A stretch of DNA of 56,977 nt from Gonapodya prolifera JEL478 (lineage: Eukaryota; Monoblepharomycota; Monoblepharidomycetes; Monoblepharidales; Gonapodyaceae), in the NCBI GenBank assembly GCA_001574975.1, contig KQ965760.1:340126-397102 (forward strand), read 5' to 3'. Under the pieces are notes generated by a model. That model searched no databases. It saw nothing but the letters and a program-made list of their open reading frames with translations, and was not told the DNA's origin. Positions 37,301 through 48,479 of this stretch are shown here, piece after piece. Each line of letters opens with the position of its first letter. Position 1 is the stretch's first letter. A program made the position numbers and the translations under genes.

Positions 37301-37942
37301 TCACCGCCAAATGCGACACCCTAAAAATTGCCGACTTTGGATCTTCATTCGTGTTTCGAACGCCATGGAGCACAGAACTCCAGCTCGCTCGCGGGGCGTG
37401 CGGTTCCGGTCCGTACATTGCACCCGAGGAGTGGCTTATGGACGATGATGGACGACCGAAACCGTATGACGCGTCCAAGGTGGACGTTTGGGCATGTGGT
37501 GAGTGTAGTTTCACCTTTGTAGAATCCTTGTCTCATTTCTGATCCTTTTCTGTTCCTTACAGGGGTGATTTACTACACATTATTCCACAACTCCGTTCCC
37601 TGGAGAGAAGCGCAACCCTCCGACGTCCATTTTCGGGCCTACGTGACAACGCTCCGTCGCGAAAAGCCCTTTACTCCCATTGACTCACTCGCCCCAGGTC
37701 CACGCGAACTCATGCGGTCAATGCTGCACCCCGAACCGGACAAGCGACCCGCCGTCGCAGACCTCCTAAAGACGGATTTCGCGAGGTTGGTGGAGGTCTG
37801 TCTGCCTGGAAAACCAGCCCTGTGGCACGAACACGAGCCAGTGAAGGAGAAGGATTTACCGGTGGGATTGGCGGACGATACCCGCGGTTCGAGGACGGAC
37901 TTGTCTGCAATGAGGCCACCGAGTCATGCACCAGTACAGTGA
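34321..37942 (+). CDS. HAL4/HAL5-type (NPR family) protein kinase with long N-terminus
   Basis: Well-supported exons: 34614-35169, 35221-36784, 36849-36922, 36993-37205, 37275-37498, 37563-37942. The first exon (34321-34456) is tentative. About 1048 aa if it is right. The kinase domain is C-terminal: KYGLIGKHLGKGANAVVRLA, YYAVK, SSLHHPNVVEAADLV, MEYLPGGDLYGRM, HRDLKPENL, ADFGSSF, and GSGPYIAPEEW. KYG...GKGA..VVRLA with LHHPNV.E..DLV and EYCPGGDLY-like sequence is typical of the fungal-specific HAL4/SAT4, HAL5, HRK1 and NPR1 group, which control plasma-membrane ion pumps and nutrient transporters. The roughly 700 residues before it are Ser/His-rich and disordered, except for a folded-looking segment (about 34614-34760: VNHESKFILKALDDMGRSTL) that I cannot assign. 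Confidence 0.85.
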
Positions 37943-38140
37943 TGAGTGTGAAGTACTATTGTCTATTTGCTCTATCAGAGTTGTGCTTGTTCATTTAATT
38001 GTATCATCCAGACATTACAATCACTACATCTTCCAATAATTCAGTCACAAATGTTCACGTTTATAGTTTACGAGTCAGCAATCCAGTTCATTTTATCATA
38101 CTTGCAGCAGTATAAAGGTGCCAGCGCACAAGCCAATTAA

Positions 38141-40583
38141 CTACTTCTTTCCCACGACACCAAACATCCTTTTCAAGCTCAACGACCGCGCAACGTCCCC
38201 CTCGTCCTCGGATTCGGAGTCCGACGAGTCCGAACCGTGCGCAGTTTTGGTTGGCGGTTTCGCCTTACTCATATGATGCCCCATGACGATCGAACGTGAA
38301 TATGAGACAGGTTGGGATGCGGCGGCGCCCACGAGTTGCGTCGAGGAGGTTCCTTTGGGCGTTGGTTGGGAGAAGTGTTGCTTCCGAGACGAGTCTGTTG
38401 CGGGAGCACTCCAGCTAATTGGCTTCTCCCACTCAGCACCTGGACCCGGAGATGGAGTTTGAGAACTCCGAATCAATGCAGAAACAGCAAGGCGGAGTCC
38501 AGAGTCTCCCACATCACTAGGTGATTGTTCTCGATCTCCAGGCTCTGTTTCAGACGACGACGAGGAGTCTGAATCTTGGTCACCATCCGTCTCAGACGAA
38601 GGAGCTTCCGAAGCCGACATTTCTTGCTCAGTCGCCGATGGAGCGATCTCTGCGTCTTGTTGACCATCATCCACTGAATCTCTCTGCTCAGTCTCCGACG
38701 AGGCATCTTCGGAATCCGGCTCGACCTCATCGACCTCGGACGCCGAAACGCCCTCTTCTTGAGCATCTTCTCCCCCTGTTGGCGCGGACATTTCAGTCTG
38801 CCCCTCACGAGGTTCGACGGGTACCGCCCCTGACATTCCATTCGCGGAAGAATTGGTAAAGGTTGTGACGTTGTCTGCCGGTGGGATCCTGACCACGTCA
38901 GTAGGTGGCGCGACTATGCTCCCATTCGCTTGTGGAGTCCCCCGCTTCTCGGCAGGCGGCACTTTATTGCTCCCTTTCCGCTCGGCCGCCTTTACCGCCG
39001 CGACCCCATTGAGACGCACACTACGCTTTCGGTCGTCACCTGAGTCCAATGAGAACAATGAGCAATGACGTTCGGTGACATATTCCTGTATTAGCATAAA
39101 TACCTTCCACATCGTCGGGTTGTGTCACATCGAGTGAATTCGGGGATTCAATCCCCACATCCGCCGGCGGGATATCGCCATGTGGTAGACAAGCGTCTCG
39201 GGGAGACTCCGTGTACTCAACGTCACCGGGTCTTTCTTGCGTCAATTTCGCATCTGCATCCGCCACCGAGGTGCCCGTCTCCTCCTTCTGATTCATCCTC
39301 GACGATCGTTGGGGAGGACTCGTAGTTTCGGTTCTCGGTTCTTCCAGCTGCACGTCAGGAGGGTTCACACCTCCTCGAGCAGTACGCCTTGGACCTCGTC
39401 GTGGCGTGGGGTCAATTTGATCCTCTGTATCGGTTTGTGAGATGGTAGCGTCGGTCTGCACTTCCACGGGCTGAGTGACGGGTGTGGGTGGGTGGGACTG
39501 TTCGACTGTGCTGACGCTCCCAACGTCGACGGGCTGCAGGACTTCCTCGGAGTCTTCGTCCATCGCCACGTCTGTGATGTGAGCCAGTGACTTGGGGGGT
39601 GATGATTGAGACTTGGGTATTCGAGGAGACCTTCGTACGGGCGTCTTTGGAATTTGCTGGTTAGTGCTTGAGCCCTTTAATTCGGAGTCGTCGGGCAGAG
39701 GATCAGAGGTCGTGACGTGTGGTTCTTGGCCTTCGGGAGGTTGATTGCGCACAACTGTGTCGGTACTCAAATCAAGGGGTGCTAGGAGGTCTTCAACCGA
39801 CGGGAGCGAAGCGGGGATAGAGCTGCCGAGGGCGGTATCGGTACTCGATAAGACGCGACAAGACGATAGGAGGGTGGGAATGTCGAAAGAGGAGCTGGCA
39901 TGTCGTCTTTGAAGTAGAGTATCGAATCATTTTAGTGAGCCATATAAGCACAGGGCGGAAGAGATACCACAACCCACCGGATGAGCGACAGCATTGAAGC
40001 AAAATCTTTTGCTGGTACGACGAGGAAGTACGAGAAAGGATCCAACGCATGAACAGGCTTCGGAACGAGCATTCAGATGAGATTCGTCATCAGGCACCTC
40101 AACGAAATTTAAGAAATACACCTCTTCAATGACATTTACACCATTTGCCTTCTTTCGTCTTTTTGGACCAAGTTTCTCAGTGTCGCTGTTCTCCAGTTTC
40201 CGCTTGAAACCCACAACCTTATTGGAAGTGGCTTTTCCTTTTTGCTTCTGCTCCTCTTGCCGCCTCGTCTTCTCCATCGCCAGGCGCTTCTTCTCCGCTT
40301 CCATCTCCTCGCGTCGTCGGTTCTCCTCCTCCAATTTCTCCCTTGCCTTTCGCTCCGTCTCCTCTCGTTCCTTCCTCGCCTTCTCTTCGGCTGCCCTTTG
40401 TCTCGCCATCTCCTCCGCTATCTTGTATCTCTCTTTCGCATCGGCCAGCTTCTTCTCCAGCTCTCGAATCAGGTGGTCTGTTGAAGAGTTGGTGTTGGTC
40501 GATTCGTCAGGCATCAATTGGGTCGGTGATGTCTGCCTTTTAGACACCTGAGTAGCCTCCCGTACGGCTCGCTTCGATCCCAT
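38141..40583 (-). CDS. Coiled-coil, acidic low-complexity nuclear-type protein
   Basis: Start ATG at 40583. The first exon (to about 40123) encodes a long charged coiled coil (EEKARKEREETERKAREKLE and similar) followed by basic NLS-like GPKRRKKANG. Short central exons in 39900-40110 are not fully resolved; a likely one encodes FASMLSLIR and joins in phase to RHASSSFDIPTLLSS (about 39915 leftwards). A large exon down to about 39107 is Pro/Ser/Thr-rich with RRSPRIPKSQ and repeated TPRRGPRR-type basic elements; its donor GTATTT joins in phase to the last exon (about 39052-38141): DDRKRSVRLNG, then acidic Ser-rich runs (SDSSSSSETEPGD, DSSDSESEDEGD) and the stop. No catalytic domain. Composition suggests a chromatin- or nucleolus-associated protein; that is inference. 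Confidence 0.65.
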
Positions 40584-40696
40584 GATATCCCGACGATTGG
40601 ATGTGGTGAGTAATAAAGAGAAAGTTCATATGAGCTGTGGACACAACGGTCGACCAACCCACTCCATTTCGTTCATCGCATTCTCCGGACCCCGTC

Positions 40697-42465
40697 ATGT
40701 CCTTCCTGCGGCGCATATTCAGCGAGCTTAACCCATTACTTCGGCCTAACGAGAGCAAAACATCAACCAGTTTTGCTTCAATCGCGAATCTGCCGGACGA
40801 ACTTTTATCGATCATTTTTCTTCACCTGCCGCCACGCGGTATACTATGCTGTCACATCCAAAGTCTGCAAACGATGGAACACGGTCACGTCGACGCTCGT
40901 GAATTCCCAGAAACGGGTTCCGGCAGCAGTCGTGTTCGAGCTGACGCACGATTCCTACTTTGAACGGTTCAACAGAGGAACCAAAGTGATCTGCGATGTT
41001 TCGATGGTTTCATCGTTCCGTGGGACGTTGGCCAGAGTGCCTCGATCTCGAAACCCCACTCAACAATCCAATCATGACCTCGTTGCACTCAAAGTCAGCA
41101 TCCGCACCGCTGTTTCGGTTTTATTGGACCTGAAAACTGCCAGCTTGGACAAAACCGAAGATTACGTCAATCGGAAGCTAATGGAGTGGGAGCGACCCCG
41201 TAGGGAAGGTGCTTCCCCTCTCCCTCGAATTCGACCTGTGATGGGAGCTTCAACCCTGAGCACAGATTAGTGTGTGTTATAATGCTTTTCCGGTTCAGGT
41301 GGGACTTGAAGAGAACTCAACTGAAATGGAATTCTCCACATTTATAAAGGTTTCCCTTCAACGAGCACTCTTTTTCGTCTCCAACCTTGCCACTTTCTCA
41401 CATCACCTCTCTCTGAATCATTTCGGTCTGCCTCCCTCTCCATGACCGTCTCTTCCCTTACCATGCTCTCCTCACACATGGGAATCAACATGGGAGACAC
41501 AATACGCACTCTTCAAATTGTTGGAAGTTGGACATCACCACTGTCATGTGTAATCCTACCTCCATCAACCGACCCATTTGATCTTACCCGGGACATGTTT
41601 GTGCCATTCCCAAAAGTCACGCACCTCGTGGTCCGCCCTGATACCACCAGCGGATGGAACCGCCCCTACCTCTCTGAGATCATCTGTGCTCTTGCATCTG
41701 TTCCATTTGAACTCCGTGCCTGCATCACGTCGTTCCGCATGTACAAGGATTTTTCAGAACCAAGTTGTTACAATGACCATCCCGCGGAGACAGCGGGACA
41801 CCCCAAGGATCCAGTGGGGCTTCTCCGCTTGCTATGCAGCTTGCTCCCCAACTTGACTGACCTGGGCAACATCTCTGGCCGTGGCCAGTGTACCAACTAC
41901 TTGCGTGATGATCCAGATGTCCTACAACCCTCTCCTCCGTGCAAAACGCAGGATTCGTTTGCTACCCGACCACACGGCCCTCGTTCAACAATTTCCTTTC
42001 AAATACACCTCACCTTGACACATCTTACCTTCCATCTTCGCTCTAGTACTCTCCTGACAAGAAGCCTACGCCGTCGGGCACCTCCTCCCATTTGTTTCCA
42101 ACCAATTCGGTTCCATTTCAGTCCCGCCCGACCTGGTCCACATTCGTGCCCTGTGTGCCTGTTTCAGCTCTCTTCACGTCCTCACACTCATCTTGTACGC
42201 GCCCGGCCCCAATCGCAAGTGGGAGATACCCGCCTACAAAGTTCGATTGTCTGACGCCGCTTTAAGTAAATGGGCGGAATTTGTCGCCAACGTGCCTGCA
42301 CGGGAGGTCAGGATCGTCGGGGAGGGCTGGGGAAGGGCTGGAGAGATGGGGCTGGAGGAAGTCGGTGAGGAGTTCCGTGCCGCTGCGAAGTTTCTCAGAA
42401 AGGTCGGTAAAAGATGTGAAGGTTTTGGCAAGATGGTCGTTGGCGCGGACGACGTTTTGAGGTGA
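40697..42465 (+). pseudogene. F-box protein gene with frameshifts
   Basis: Begins at the ATG 40697 (MSFLRRIFSELNPLLRP). The F-box starts as SIANLPDELLSIIFLHLP and should continue as AVYYAVTSKVCKRWNTVTS, but that second half is in another frame: a one-base shift lies near 40842. A 25-bp GT...AG interval could join the frames but would delete the middle of the F-box and is too short for an intron here. Further right, LTDLGNISGRGQ (about 41850-41890) continues in another frame as PTTCVMIQMSYNPLLRAKRR, then after a stop EAYAVGHLLPFVSNQFGSIS and LTLILYAPGPNRKWEIPAYK, ending at 42465. At least two frame changes are not explained by good introns. F-box proteins are substrate adaptors of SCF ubiquitin ligases. 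Recent pseudogene or sequence errors. Confidence 0.65.
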
Positions 42466-42593
42466 TTCGTTTTGGACAGGTACACTAGCCACCAGGAACG
42501 ACTGATCCGCACAAAGACCTTTGGGTGGGACTTGGATCCCTTCTGACATCCTTCAAAGGCGAATCGGCTCGAAAACATAGGAAACGGAGCTGT

Positions 42594-42840
42594 TTTACTT
42601 GTCTCAACGCGACGTGTCCAGCTTGACGGCTGATACACGGCCGGTTGGGCTCGAGGACGCAATGAGGCTCCTGCGGTGCCGCAGCTGTTTGCTGGTACGG
42701 TACTGCAGCGTACCATGCCGAATGGTGGACGGCCCACTCATAAATTGGTGTGCGGGAAGGAGGAGCTTCAGTTGCCGACCAAGAGCGAATTGACGGTGCG
42801 GTATTGCTGCGAGCTGGACGACAATACCCCGGATCAATGA
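42594..42840 (+). pseudogene. Broken MYND zinc-finger copy
   Basis: Homologous to the minus-strand MYND gene at 44004-44931. Aligned landmarks: TCLNATCPA (here followed by TGA) versus ICLDATCPALM; LLRCRSCLLVRYCSVPC versus LVQCRGCLLVRYCSAQC; then after a frameshift near 42735, HKLVCGKEELQLPTKSELTV versus HKLICRKDELQLPTKTELKV; and RYCCELDDNTPDQ versus QYCCELEENSPDQ. It has one stop and at least one frameshift. It lies in inverted orientation relative to the intact copy about 1.2 kb away. Confidence 0.85.
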
Positions 42841-44003
42841 GTGAGAGTCCAAGATCCGTGCATGAGGCTGGACACATCAGGCGCACTTGCTCTTCTCTAC
42901 GAATTTAATGTTATGAACATCTAGCTTCTGATGTACATTTCGTCATCTGTCAAACAAGAGAGAACAGTTACCAATTCAGGCCAACTTGGCACGTTTGAGA
43001 GTGGCATTACTTTGGCACCAAAGTGACTGAGAACGAGCTAAATGTTGTTTGTCTTAGCAAAATTATTTTGGATTAAAAGAAGGAATACAAAGGCGAGCTG
43101 CGCGGTGCTCAGAAGAATGAAGGAATGCTTTCATGAACAACTTGGCTCGGCCAACCAGTCGAATACCTGAAGACTTCATTTCCCGAAAAAGTATGAAAAA
43201 AATCAAATGAGGAAGAATGCATTCAAATTACAAACATCAGAAGGTATAAATTTGCGTCGATGTTAAGCATAGAGCACGGCGTAAAAAGCGAATGCTTGAA
43301 GACGTCGGAGATGTCCGTTGGCCTGTTTTTGAAAATGACGCAAACGTGGGTCAGCCAGGCAGATCCCAACGAAACACTTGAGCAATTTCAAAGACTCACC
43401 AGTGTGATAGGTCTTTTTGAGACCTTTTAGGTATGAAGATACAAGAATCCAGGCAGTCGACGTGGGTGTTTACTCTTGCCCACCCCGTGGGCGGCGCCAA
43501 AGGCATGGACGCGACCTACGCGGGGTACCAACCTGGCGTCCGCTTACAGCACGAAGCTGAAAAATGCGTGCCCAGGCCGGAACCACATCCACCGCCCGCG
43601 CCTCTGCAGCGCGATGGAACCTTCAGTCAGCGCCTCTTACTGCATCGCCATCGAGCTATATGTCTCCGAGAAAAGCCGGTGGTGGAGCGGAAGAGGGAGG
43701 AGAGGGGGCGGTTGGACGGAAGAGTCAGTAGAGTATCGAGAAGAGACTTGCGAGAACTGCTCAGTAGTCGCTGGGTGGAGGGGGTCGCATTTGGGCGGGG
43801 TTTTACGTTGGCGAGTCTCTGACCTCGAGTGCCGAGACGGCAAATCACGACATTTCGTGGGAGTCGCCGATTCGACAGTTTGATACTTCGTTTAGTTGGT
43901 TTGGAAATTTCTGTAAAAGTTATACCACGTCAAATCAGAGCTATATACGCTAGCTGTCCCTCCGACGTGATTCCCATTGTTTGTAAATAAGAAGCTACAT
44001 TTC
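42841..44003. other. Spacer between inverted MYND copies
   Basis: 42841-43430 is AT-rich and non-coding in appearance. The plus strand at 43476-43720 has a protein-like frame (ASYCIAIELYVSEKSRWWSG) that faintly recalls the SET-domain motif seen in SET/MYND lysine methyltransferases, but no start, splice pattern or catalytic NHS block is visible. I leave it unannotated as a gene. Confidence 0.4.
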
Positions 44004-44931
44004 TTAATCATTGAGAAGTGCAAGTTCCTCTGATGTGTACTGCCTCACGAACTCATCGACTCGTGCACACTGATCCGGGGAATTTTCCTCCAGTTCGCAA
44101 CAATACTGGACCTTCAATTCAGTTTTGGTGGGCAACTGGAGCTCGTCCTTCCTGCATATCAACTTATGGGTAGACCAGTCCTCCTTCTGACATTGTGCGC
44201 TGCAGTATCGCACCAGCAAACAGCCGCGGCACTGGACGAGCCTCGTAGTATCCTCGCACCGAGACTGACGTGAGTCGACTGTCATCAAAGCTGGACACGT
44301 TGCGTCGAGGCAAATAAAGCGGCTCAGTTTTCTGTAATATCAGAAATCGGCCGGGGAATCGAAAAGGAGTCCAAGTCGCATCCGAACATCAGTCGTTGTT
44401 GGTGGGCCATCGGAAAAACGCCCTGATAGCGTGGTAAATTTCGAAACCCAGGATATCCCAGAATTCTGTCGGTATGTGGTGCGATGTCCCTCTGCGAAAC
44501 CGAATGCGTGGCGATGATACCAATTGTTGATAGAACTTTCTTCTCAGCACTAGTTGCAAAGTGGTCAGGCGGACCGGTGTATTCATCCTAGATAAGTGCG
44601 GCAGCGCATAAAAGGTCCACAAGCGCTGGCCTCTTTGCCAACGCCACGGTGGCATAGTCCAAGTTGCTCGCGAAAATGAGCAAACGAAGCCACCACCTGT
44701 TGCCAATGCAATAGTGCTGCCCTCAACAGGGGTTAGGCAGTGTCGAGATCCTAATGTCGATATATACTGTAAAAGCTGCCTTTCGATTTCGTCCAAGAGC
44801 CGGATTCCAAAGTTTGAGAAGACGTCACGAGGACTAACTGCCCCTCTGCTTTCGCCGGTGTGAGCAATCGGCCTCCCTTCGCCACGATGGGAGTTTGAAT
44901 GGCGGCATCTCGCACGATTAAGCTGCATCAT
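44004..44931 (-). CDS. MYND zinc-finger protein
   Basis: The C-terminal exon (44004-44331) is convincing: CRGCLLVRYCSAQCQKEDW followed by STHKLIC gives the Cys/His ligands of a MYND finger, a protein-protein interaction zinc module. An acceptor (ATTACAG) precedes it, and the tail ends CARVDEFVRQYTSEELALLN. An upstream open frame from the ATG at 44931 to about 44392 (RDVFSNFGIRLLDEIERQLL; HIPTEFWDILGFEIYHAIRA) is probably the 5' exon, but it runs into a TGA and I find no donor that keeps phase. The joined model is therefore uncertain: an unrecognised exon or a lesion is possible. Function unknown. Confidence 0.55.
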
Positions 44932-45241
44932 CTGAGCCCGATGCGTTCATTTCGCTAATTGTTGAAGGCCTTTTGTGTCAGAAGGATGATTTTGCCCGGT
45001 GAGTTTAGCCTTCATCCACCCAAACACAAGAAGGGAGCAATTTGGGTGACGTACGCCGTGACAGATTTTAGGAATTGATCTCTGTCGACCGAGTGAGAAG
45101 TCGCATCATGTAATTATGTAACTCCAGACTGTATAAATGAGAAAGAACCCGACGTTGAATCGATACAGAACTCGTCGACCTGGAAATCTACTTGTGAATG
45201 CGTCACAGTTCTAACGTCTTGTAAGTACCACGTTGAATCAT
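44932..45241. other. Intergenic
   Basis: 310 bp between the 5' end of the MYND gene and the 3' end of thioesterase copy 1. No feature recognised. Confidence 0.5.
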
Positions 45242-46909
45242 TCAAATCTTGGCCCTCGGTCCACTCGACTTCACACCACCTCCACCCTCGGAACCCGAAC
45301 TAGACTGCTTCGTCTCCAGCGACTGCCGTCCAGCCGCGTTCGCTTCCACAGTACGCGCGTCGCGCGCAGGACTGACGATTACGGTGCCTTGCATTTGCCT
45401 GTGAAATTTGCCGGCCGGGGTGGAGACCAACCGCGAACGCGTTTCGCGTGAGTGTACATGTAGTCGAATCCAACTATGAGTTGAGATATAGCACATGGGT
45501 ACCCTCCGGCCTCCACGAGACCGCAACGTACCTCGCAACAGCCAACAAAGTCCCCCCGTCATCCCACACCTCAATATCGAGGCATTTACGCCCGTTGGTC
45601 GCGTAGGGAACCTTGGACCGGAGGAGGACCCATTCGGTGGAGGGTGGGGGGATGTGTCGGATTTGGAGGGCGAAGTCCATTGTCTGGCGGGGTGGGGGGT
45701 GGCGGCGGGTCGTGGTTCAGATGGTTAACGACGTGCCACGTGAGGTTTTGAAAATGAGAACAAGAAACGTACAGGCGACCACTGCCGCACTCCCGAGTGC
45801 ATCTGCGGCCCGAAGAACTGGTGGATGATGATGGGGTTTATGGGCGTGTCGCCCCAGAAGGCCATGCTGGGGATGGATTGGACGTCGCCCGAGTTCCACT
45901 AGACGTTACGTCGACGGGTGATCACAAAAGCTCATGCCAAGTACAAGGAAAAGAGAACTCACCCGAACCCATTTACACCACTCAGCTCCGATCGGCAAGT
46001 CCCCAAGCTCCCCTTCCTCGTACTTCTGGTGCCGCACGTCAAAGAACTCACGGAACATCTTCCCCGTCCTGGGGCTGTGGTAATGGTCCTTCCACACGGT
46101 CTTGGACTCTACGGGCATCGTGTCGGCGAGGCGGGGGAGGCTGAGGCCCACACCGACGGTTAAAGAGCCTGAAGGGGATCGTAAGGCGGAGGGGAGGAAT
46201 GGGTCCGTTATGGGTGTCTTGCCGTCGTCGGAAAGGATTGTGGTCGTCCCGCGTTCGGATGCGAGGTCGGACATGGTAATTTTGGCGGTGAGGAGCGTGA
46301 TCCAGGGTGCGGAACCCGAAGCGAGGCCGGGTTTNGGGAGGGACAAGGGTGATTGCCGGATCGCGACGTCGAACACGGCGAACCGGCCCCCGATGCGGAC
46401 GGGTGTCACGAGTGCCAGGTATGCGTCGGATCGACCTGCTTCCAGGAGCGTGGCCGAGAGCGAAACGGGTTCTGGTGCGAACAAGAGATGCGTTAAGATT
46501 GATGCAAACCATTTGGGCCACGACAGGAGACGCACCTGGGAACCGCCCATCAATCCCCAACCTCGTGACCTCCAACCTCGCGGCCTGCATCGCAACACCC
46601 ACGACGTACCCTCCAAAGGGCGCGACGCCCGTCAGGAACTGGTCGTCGATTCTCCCCTCCCAGCACGCCGTCACGTGGTCGCCGCCGAGTTCGGGGAGGG
46701 AAGGGCGAGAGATGGCGGCGCGGAATGACATGTGCAGTGCGCGCGCTGCGTGTGTTGTGGGTGCGGAGAGTGCAGAGTCGGAAGCGGATTTGGTTCCGAG
46801 GGAAGGGAAGCTCACCGAACGGGCGGGCGCTCCCGCCGGATGCAGAAGAGTGCGCCTCTGTGCGGTCGGTGGAGCCACCGGCCTGTCGGTGCGGGTAATG
46901 CGTGCCCAT
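45242..46909 (-). CDS. Acyl-CoA thioesterase-like, double hotdog, copy 1
   Basis: Six exons: 46816-46909, 46536-46745, 45963-46471, 45773-45898, 45532-45683, 45242-45398; 415 aa, all phases closed. N-terminal hotdog: ACWEGRIDDQFLTGVAPFGG followed by YVVGVAMQAA, the typical F.G.i....w......GGY.....A pattern of thioesterase-like (TesB/ACOT8-type, 4HBT_3) proteins. The second half has GDTPINPIIIHQFFGPQ, TMDFALQIRHIPPPSTEWVL and CLDIEVWDDGG, and a tail with QMQGTVIVSPARDART. Such enzymes hydrolyse acyl-CoAs in peroxisomes or cytosol; substrate unknown. Start chosen at 46909 because it aligns with the start of copy 2 and fits the phase of exon 2. One N at 46335. The C-terminal AKI is not a clear peroxisomal signal. 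Confidence 0.85.
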
Positions 46910-48479
46910 TGTCGGCGAGACGCAGAGACCGCAAGGATGAGCTGCGGTCCGCCCTCAACACCTTTCGTTGAGAAAGTAAAGTTGAGACTCGTAAATGAAC
47001 TAAAGAACTCGCATGCAACGGTTTATCGATCTTTTATCTGCTGTGATGCGAATGGGACTCCCATGGTCGGCGGGAAGCGGAATTGGTCTGTGTCCACATT
47101 GAGAAGTTCACTGCTCACTGGCTCACTGCGCACCAACCTCTGCTTCATGGAACAGCGATCCCTTGATTTTGCACTTTGCACCGTCTTGTGTTTTGGGCAC
47201 TGTGTCGTCTCTCTGGTTCTGCGGTGCGACCAGGGTCAATCCGGTCCGCAAAGAAAACGAATCAATTGCACCAATTATACAACGCTTTCCAGGTTTTTGT
47301 TCCAGGAACCCGCTGGTTCTTTCATGTTGCTGATACATGGGCAGTCGCCTTTTCGTCTCGTGAAGCATCCTGGACGTACCTAAATTCTATGGCTAAGTTG
47401 CCTTATCCATTCACAGCGTACGTCTGACCTGCACGTGGAACTTTGATGCGACTCTTTTGTGATTCAATGCATCTTGAAGTGCGCACCTGTGTCGCTGGAC
47501 TCGACCAAATGCCTTTGTTCAAGTTCCGCGAGGACTCAGGACGTCAGTACCTGGATGAAATATGGAGGCAAAATATGTGGTCAACGCTCATGCCTCTCGC
47601 AAAATTGCATTCCCTGTGACGTCTTTGATCTACATTGGCATCCCTGATTCACCCAAACGCCCAAGGAAACCTCGTCGGAGCGTACAGTCATCTAATTGTT
47701 GCTGTCCGCTGAGTACGACATAACCGCTGTTCTTATATCCAATACATGTTGCTAATACACCTATGAAAGAATAAACACAACGGAAAAGCTTGCACTTCGT
47801 GGTTGCCTCAGGGTCCACTCTTGATGTGCGTCTCCCGGTGATGACGGAAAAATGTTCTGCGAATGCGTGTACAGTTCCACCCTGCCATGGAATTGCCGGC
47901 GGCCCCCTATTACCCAGCTCTGAATACGTCCAAGTCAGCCAGTGTGGTACCTGGCAGTCCTGCCGTCCAGAGCGCAAACATTCACTCAATGCGGTTCACT
48001 TCTCGACATGCACCAACCTTGAGGCATGCCTGCCTGGCCCTCAACCTCATCCTCCCATGGCAATTGGCATCAAGCGACAGGCCGGAACAGACAATTTTTC
48101 TAAAGCTTCGGTATAACAGGGTCAAAAGTCAAAGCGTGTCTGTCAAGGAGTGGGATCCGTACGTGCGGGAAAAACGGGATGGGATAGAGAAGGTGTGGTC
48201 GACAGGTGTAGTGTGTGTATTCTCCTGTACAATGTGCCACGTTGCAAAGATAAAACCTACGGTCAAAGTATCAAATCCAGATCACTTTGGATTCCCGGAA
48301 GTAAATCCAGGGAAGCAGCTACCAGTGGGCGAGGAGGGTCACCCGAAGCCCCTGACGACGGAATGCTGTCTGCAACTTTTTGACTGTTGCGCTGATTCGG
48401 CATGGTTTTGCGAGCCCCACCAGATCTGCTCCCCGGTGGAAGATGATGTACGAGTTTCTGGGAAACGAAGTGGAACAAT
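46910..48479. other. No supported gene
   Basis: About 1.6 kb upstream of thioesterase copy 1. Open frames on both strands (for example plus 47863-48633) are unremarkable in content, and the right part overlaps the C-terminal remnant of the aspartic protease on the minus strand. No RNA gene or element recognised. Confidence 0.45.

Noticed and set aside
40840-40870. Short intron repairing the F-box frame
   Set aside because: It would be 25 bp, far below the sizes seen here, and would remove the middle of the F-box, which is present in the other frame.
46816-46909. Apparent loss of the start codon (ATG to GTG) in thioesterase copy 1 relative to copy 2, using the MAPP frame
   Set aside because: The MAPP frame does not match the phase of exon 2 in either copy. 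The true starts are the aligned ATGs at 46909 and 52519 in the other frame, and both are intact.
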